A stretch of 9,034 bases of DNA, taken from assembly GCA_038247995.1 (NCBI GenBank), contig JBBRUG010000255.1:1-9034 (forward strand), given 5' to 3'. Source of the DNA: JBBRUG01 sp038247995. GTDB taxonomy: Bacteria; Chloroflexota; Chloroflexia; Chloroflexales; Chloroflexaceae. Shown piece after piece: positions 5,594 through 9,034 of this stretch. The position numbers were made by a program, and so were the translations under genes. Position 1 is the first letter of the stretch. Every line of letters starts with the position of its first letter. The notes under the pieces were generated by a model. The model was not told the DNA's origin and made no database searches. It saw only the letters and a list, made by a program, of their open reading frames with translations.

Positions 5594-7789
5594 CTATTCA
5601 AACATGTCGCCGAGACTATCTTCAGTTTGCAGCCGGCGCACTATGATCCGCGTTTCGCCCTGCTGCCGATGTTCAACGCCAAGCGCACTACCCGTAATTG
5701 ACCAGACTATTTCAAGCTCCGATCCCTCGATTGAGCGGGCTGGAAACGTTAGCGTACTATTGTAGCGCCCATTGGCACCCAGATGGTCGATCTGGAGCGG
5801 TGTAAGCGTATCAATTTGCAATATGAGATTCTCAAGCGGTGCAGGATTAGGGTTGACAATCTGCACGGTCAAGCTGCTCCCTTTACGTGGTTGAACACGT
5901 CCACCGATTGAAATGTTCAAGGGGTGTAGTTCTAATGGTTCTGGCGCAAGGTGCATGAGCGCAACGATCGTTTCCTCGGGTGAAAGACCGCCGTGGGTCC
6001 AGCCTGTGGGTCTGCGTTTGACGGCTGCATATCCTTTGGGCACCAGATAGTCATATGGAAGTTCATAATCCAGATGATTGAGATAATACCACTCGTTATG
6101 ATCAATCTGGAGACGCTCCGGGTCGCTGACTTGAACCGCCCGTGCTGAGGCCGGTGTATTTGCGGTATGATCTTTGCCTTCATCCCATACATCAATGACC
6201 TCACGTGTTGCTTGCGGGATGCGACGGGTAGGCGCATTCTCTGGCAGGAGGGTACTTCCATGATCGCTGCCGATCAAGACATGAAACGGTCGCCCTCGCT
6301 CAGTGCATGTCACGCGCATCTGGTATAGAACTGTCGCAAGATCATTGAGATACCCACGCACCGTGCTATCGTCGGCAAAGGTCGATCGCTCATGCGCGAG
6401 GGTATCGAGCGTGTTCGCAAACCAAACGAGGCATTGGGGTAATTCAGTTTCACGTACTGCTGTAAGTAAGGCACCTTGATCGTAGCTAACCACACCACGA
6501 ATGCCTGAGCGTGCAAGCTGTTCTTGGGTAGCCTGGGCAATAGAAATTTGAGGCGCTGTCCTGACCGCAACGCCGGTAACAAGCGCCCGCTTTGAAATAT
6601 TAGTTAGTGACGGCAGCATTGATACGCTTGCTTCATAGCGCTGGGGATAGAGGCCCTGATGTCGGCAGATGTCGCGCAGAATCCGTGCTTGCCACCACGT
6701 CATGCCATCAACAACCAGCCAGACGACAACTGCCTGAGGCTGTGCCGCCAAGATGTCGCGCAGTAGCGTAAACTGTTTGGTGATCAGCGGCGTTTCGGTA
6801 CTAGTCAGCCATTTTGGATAGCGCTGAACTAACCACTGTTCATACATCAATACATACTGCTCTTGATCGTTGCGGGGCTGTTTGGCCCGGATAATCCAGC
6901 TCGCATAGGGCAAGTAGGCTTCTGTTGCCCAGCGTAACCATTGCGGATCATCCCATTCCTCAGAGGGCAATTCTGGCGTTAGCGGCGGAATGAGGGTCTC
7001 AAGTGCATCAAGGATAGCCGTTGATCTAGGCACATGTTCGAAGCGTTGCCGAATCGCTTGCATCAATGCCGCATCAAGTAAACTCGCGTGCTGCTGCATC
7101 AACGCTTCAACCACGCGCAATTCAGTTGCGCTCCTACCCGACATCTGGGCGATACTGGCTTGAACAAAGGCACGATCAACGGTATGTTGAGCGATCCGTT
7201 CACGCCAATAGCGATCAAGCGCGGGTTCAATCGGCTGGAGGGCGTGGGCCCATAGCGCGTGATCAAGATTTGTGGTGATCACCGGCAATTGATCAAGACC
7301 TTGCTCACGCAGCCAGGAAGACTCATAGCGCTGTAAAGCGGTGCTACGAATGAGGTTGGTCGCATCAGCGGACAAGCTTCCAGCGTGAAGATAGCCATAG
7401 ACCGAATTCATTTCAGTCCAGCGGGTGAAGCAGCGCTGGATGAGAGGCAGCAGATCGGGCTTGACCTGATCCGCGTGTTTGATGATCCAGGTCAGCAGGT
7501 ATGCTAGGTGAGTTTGGTTCCCTTGAGAAGCGCCCCACACCGGATCGAGTCGCCTTTCCAATACCCACTGCGCAGGATCAACATCGCTGTTGAGCGGAGC
7601 ATCTAAGTTGGCAATATCGATGGTGATAAGTAATTCTGCGGTAAAAGGTGGCGTCGGCTCACCACCAAATACCCGCCGATAGTCGGCCTGTGGATCAATC
7701 GCATCGAACTGTACTCCGTCATATTCAGCAAAATCTTTGAGCCAATGCGCTACAAGTCGATTCGTTACATGAATAAGGAGCGTTTCATT
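5594..7789 (-). CDS. pglZ: BREX phosphatase-domain protein PglZ, 5' end removed by an IS
   Basis: PglZ is the hallmark BREX protein, with an alkaline-phosphatase-superfamily metal-binding fold. Counting from a TTG at 7561 (655 aa), the core shows VVDGMTW (Asp285), PSLTNISKRALVTG (315-329, nucleophile-type Thr/Ser region), NTLDTLAH (383-390), GSDHG (Asp433, His434) and THGGLSPEETIVAL (His523). These are the expected metal ligands in order. An alpha-helical N-terminal half (1-260) includes SVYGYLHAG and ends in DDPQWLRWATEAYLPYASWI. A beta-rich tail (about 548-645) follows the phosphatase. The frame stays open and coding-like for a further 76 codons upstream of the TTG (TLLIHVTNRLVAHWLKDF, QFDAIDPQADYRRVFGG, PAQWV just before it), right up to the IS end at 7792, with no ATG, GTG or Shine-Dalgarno. 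The TTG is therefore not the native start. The true first codons lay beyond the insertion point, and the gene is probably inactive or expressed only from a fortuitous start. It is co-transcribed with brxL. Confidence 0.88.
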   Translation of the reverse strand, partial: NETLLIHVTNRLVAHWLKDFAEYDGVQFDAIDPQADYRRVFGGEPTPPFTAELLITIDIANLDAPLNSDVDPAQWVLERRLDPVWGASQGNQTHLAYLLTWIIKHADQVKPDLLPLIQRCFTRWTEMNSVYGYLHAGSLSADATNLIRSTALQRYESSWLREQGLDQLPVITTNLDHALWAHALQPIEPALDRYWRERIAQHTVDRAFVQASIAQMSGRSATELRVVEALMQQHASLLDAALMQAIRQRFEHVPRSTAILDALETLIPPLTPELPSEEWDDPQWLRWATEAYLPYASWIIRAKQPRNDQEQYVLMYEQWLVQRYPKWLTSTETPLITKQFTLLRDILAAQPQAVVVWLVVDGMTWWQARILRDICRHQGLYPQRYEASVSMLPSLTNISKRALVTGVAVRTAPQISIAQATQEQLARSGIRGVVSYDQGALLTAVRETELPQCLVWFANTLDTLAHERSTFADDSTVRGYLNDLATVLYQMRVTCTERGRPFHVLIGSDHGSTLLPENAPTRRIPQATREVIDVWDEGKDHTANTPASARAVQVSDPERLQIDHNEWYYLNHLDYELPYDYLVPKGYAAVKRRPTGWTHGGLSPEETIVALMHLAPEPLELHPLNISIGGRVQPRKGSSLTVQIVNPNPAPLENLILQIDTLTPLQIDHLGANGRYNSTLTFPARSIEGSELEIVWSITGSALGVEHRQQGETRIIVRRLQTEDSLGDMFE

Positions 7790-7791
7790 AA
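7788..7791. repeat. Left TTAA target-site copy of the IS
   Basis: TTAA sits directly outside the left inverted repeat and is matched by TTAA at 8831-8834 outside the right one. It fits the YTAR target rule of IS5-group elements. Because that rule constrains the site, the match is weaker evidence for a single simple insertion than four random bases would be. Confidence 0.6.
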
Positions 7792-7807
7792 AGGTTATTC
7801 CGATTTA
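7792..7807. repeat. Left terminal inverted repeat of the IS
   Basis: AGGTTATTCCGATTTA pairs perfectly with 8815-8830. Confidence 0.9.
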
Positions 7808-7810
7808 TGG

Positions 7811-7837
7811 TATACTGTCCTCCTGAGATACAGGAGG
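7811..7837 (+). promoter_or_regulatory. Transposase -10-like box and hairpin masking its Shine-Dalgarno
   Basis: TATACT at 7811-7816 is a good -10 match. CCTCCTG (7819-7825) and CAGGAGG (7831-7837) form a perfect 7-bp stem with a 5-base loop, and the right arm contains the AGGAGG ribosome-binding site, 6 bases before the ATG. A transcript from the -10 box would start inside or just after the left arm, leaving the site free. Read-through transcripts from outside would carry the full hairpin and be poorly translated. This is the known insulation device of several IS elements; its use here is inferred. Confidence 0.55.
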
Positions 7838-7843
7838 TAGGAA

Positions 7844-8817
7844 ATGGGACGCTTGACATATGCCGAGGTGGCAGGGAAGCCGGCGGAGGTGCTGGCGTTG
7901 ACGAGTCTGACGGTCGAGGAGTTTCAGGTGTTGGTAGAACCGTTTGAGACGGCGTTTCAGGCGCATATGGCGGCATGGACGTTGGAGGGGAAACGGCGGC
8001 AGAACCGACGCTATACGCCCTATACCAACAGCCCGCTGCCGACGCCGGAGGATCGCTTGCTGTTCATTCTGAGCTACCTCAAGCAGAATCCGACCCAAAC
8101 GTATCACGGACACCTGTTCGCGCTGCCCCAGTGTAAGGTCAATCAGTGGGTGCATACGCTCTTCCCCGTATTGCGGGCGACGTTGCGGGCAACCGGCGAT
8201 GCGCCAAGCCGCAGTCAGGCGGCACTTGCCGAACGGTTGGATACCGTGCTGGTGCCGAGCCACGTTTCTGATGACGGGCCACCACCAGAAGACGCCACCG
8301 CCCCCCTTTTTGCCACGACGCCACCGAACGCGCCATCCCGCGCCCCACGGACCCGGCTGAACAAACCCTCCATTACAGCGGGAAGGCCAAAGACCATACC
8401 GTCAAAAACACGCTCGTGATTGATACGATCCTCCAGATTGTGTTCTTAAGCGCCACGTTTGAAGGTCGCGTGCATGACAAGCGGATTGCGGACTACAGCG
8501 CCTATCCCTTGCCTCCGGACAGCCATCTGCTGCAAGACCTGGGATTTCTGGCCTTTGATCTCGACGGCGTCACCCTGCTCCAGCCCGCCAAAAAGCCCCG
8601 CGGGGGCGTCCTGACGCCGGAACAGAAAGCCCACAATCGTGCCCTCGCGCAACGACGCGTGCGGATTGAACACGTCAACAGCAGTGTCAAACGCTGTCGC
8701 ATGGTCAAGGACGCCATCCGCCTCTGGCGCGGGATCATTCGTGATCTCGTGATGGAAGTCGCCTGCGGCCTCCATAATTTCCGGCTCCGCTTACATCCGT
8801 GGACGGCTCTCGCTTAA
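7844..8817 (+). CDS. IS5-superfamily DDE transposase, two overlapping frames (-1 frameshift)
   Basis: The first frame (7844-8419) encodes a DNA-binding helix-turn-helix region of the DDE_Tnp_4-associated type (YTPYTNSPLPTPEDRLLFIL, LKQNPTQTYHGHLFALPQ, VNQWVHTLFPVL) and then loses homology after about 8310. Homology resumes one frame back (CHDATERAIPRPTDPAEQTL, HYSGKAKDHTVKNTLVID) and continues to the stop at 8815-8817. The DDE residues are Asp at 8317-8319 (HDATER), Asp at 8476-8478 (GRVHDKRIAD) and Glu at 8668-8670 (RIEHVNSSVKR). The shift occurs at a C6T5 run (8301-8311). A -1 slip there yields 324 aa, the expected size. The ATG at 8416 of the second frame is not a real start, since the first Asp lies upstream of it. 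Start at 7844 follows an ideal AGGAGG. The break may be programmed frameshifting or transcript slippage, as in many IS5-type elements, or inactivation. Confidence 0.85.
8301..8311 (+). other. C6T5 run at the transposase frame junction
   Basis: CCCCCCTTTTT spans the point where homology passes from the first frame (codons GCC CCC CTT TTT) to the -1 frame (CCC CCT TTT TGC). It is not a textbook X XXY YYZ heptamer in the zero frame, so polymerase slippage on the homopolymers, or a one-base indel, are alternatives. Confidence 0.5.
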
Positions 8818-8830
8818 ATCGGAATAACCT
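8815..8830. repeat. Right terminal inverted repeat of the IS
   Basis: TAAATCGGAATAACCT is the exact reverse complement of 7792-7807. Confidence 0.9.
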
Positions 8831-8834
8831 TTAA
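8831..8834. repeat. Right TTAA target-site copy of the IS
   Basis: TTAA directly outside the right inverted repeat matches 7788-7791. The flanking sequence is TTAATTAA, itself palindromic. Confidence 0.6.
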
Positions 8835-9033
8835 TTAAGAGGGAATTTGCCTGTGCTGGGGAATTGTTTGGTTCACGGGCATCGTTACAGGGGCGTTGTA
8901 CCAGGAGATCATAGGATGCATCAATGCCGTAGTGTTGGTTAATATCCCGTGCAACCACATAGTAACGATCCGTTGCAGGGGCGGTAAACTGGATAAGCGC
9001 CTCAGGGTTCCCCGTAGCGAGATTGCCACTCCC
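8833..9033 (-). pseudogene. Partial coding sequence of an extracellular PPC-type repeat protein, cut by the IS
   Basis: The minus strand is open from the window edge (9033) to the IS, 67 codons. It reads PEALIQFTAPATDRYYVVAR, DINQHYGIDASYDLLVQ, then RPCNDAREPNNSPAQANSLL. This is the end of one bacterial pre-peptidase C-terminal (PPC-like) beta-sandwich ('FTAPATxxYYVxxRD...YGxDAxYxLxV') followed by the Cys-x-Asp-Ala-x-Glu-Pro-Asn-Asn opening of a second. Such repeats occur in secreted or surface proteins, including proteases, common in Chloroflexota. The 5' part, any signal peptide and any catalytic domain lie outside the window. The frame runs 14 codons into the IS and stops at 8791-8793. Without the IS and one TTAA it would run in frame into the pglZ sequence. 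An unusual fusion or, more likely, a rearrangement junction explains this. Confidence 0.65.
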
Positions 9034-9034
9034 A

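Larger units (their letters stand above)
7792..8830 (+). mobile_element. Complete 1039-bp IS5-superfamily insertion sequence
   Basis: The ends are perfect 16-bp inverted repeats: AGGTTATTCCGATTTA (7792-7807) and TAAATCGGAATAACCT (8815-8830). Two further bases (AA/TT) are also complementary and overlap the TTAA target copies. One transposase gene in two frames fills the element, with a Shine-Dalgarno-masking hairpin at its left end. Size, DDE motifs and TTAA target suit the IS5 superfamily. It interrupts pglZ on one side and a PPC-repeat coding sequence on the other, both on the minus strand. It therefore either inserted into a fused reading frame or marks a recombination junction. Confidence 0.9.

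Noticed and set aside
5219..5701. 160-aa plus-strand open frame opposite the brxL/pglZ junction
   Set aside because: It spans the boundary of two well-supported minus-strand genes and shows no domain.
8416..8817. 133-aa independent gene starting at the ATG at 8416
   Set aside because: Homology in the same frame extends upstream through the first catalytic Asp at 8317, so it is the second half of the frameshifted transposase.
8835..9029. 64-aa minus-strand open frame starting with ATG near the right edge
   Set aside because: The overlapping frame from 9033 has clear PPC-like repeat features, whereas this frame has none.
1..9034. tRNA, rRNA, riboswitch or CRISPR array
   Set aside because: No cloverleaf, conserved rRNA stretch, recognisable aptamer or spaced direct-repeat array was seen on either strand.

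Overview
The window looks like a rearranged accessory stretch of a fairly GC-rich, free-living bacterial genome. A filamentous Chloroflexota relative (Chloroflexus/Roseiflexus/Kouleothrix type) fits best. This is an inference from the style of the PAS kinase, the compact FtsK C-terminus, the 'C-x-DAxEPNNSPAQA' extracellular repeat and the short GC-rich tandem repeats. No rRNA, tRNA or phylogenetic marker is present to prove it.

Layout, left to right. (1) 1-145: possible 3' remnant of an IS605-type tnpB, ending in a hairpin. (2) 146-1456 (+): an intact amidase-signature hydrolase. (3) 1457-1772: no gene. It holds a TGAGGGC triplet repeat and a 141-bp MITE-like element with 16-bp inverted ends and CTAA duplications; each end is also a BlaI/CopY-like palindrome. 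(4) 1773-3721 (-): a three-PAS sensor histidine kinase that was once a hybrid kinase. The last 29 codons of a receiver domain survive out of frame after its stop. (5) 3852-4157 (-): the 3' end of an FtsK/SpoIIIE translocase gene lacking its 5' part. (6) 4166-7789 (-): a two-gene BREX phage-defence remnant, brxL (short form, AAA+ only) and pglZ (alkaline-phosphatase-like), transcribed pglZ to brxL with 9 bp between them. (7) 7792-8830: a complete 1039-bp IS5-superfamily element with 16-bp inverted repeats, TTAA on both sides and a transposase split by a -1 frameshift. It cuts the 5' end of pglZ. (8) 8831-9034 (-): the end of a different coding sequence, an extracellular PPC-type repeat protein, running into the IS.

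Functionally, pglZ and brxL are the only genes that clearly work together. They match the downstream end of a type-4-like BREX cassette, in which brxP and brxC would lie upstream. Those genes are absent and pglZ has lost its start, so the cassette is probably decayed or has been split. The AT-richer BREX block lies between an ftsK fragment abutting the brxL stop on one side and an IS junction on the other. This suggests horizontal arrival followed by IS-driven rearrangement, or an assembly join across a multi-copy IS. I see no previously undescribed system. The novelty lies in the junctions: an apparent in-frame PPC-PglZ join once the IS is removed, the ftsK/brxL junction, the receiver-domain relic, and the MITE or paired operator in the intergenic gap.
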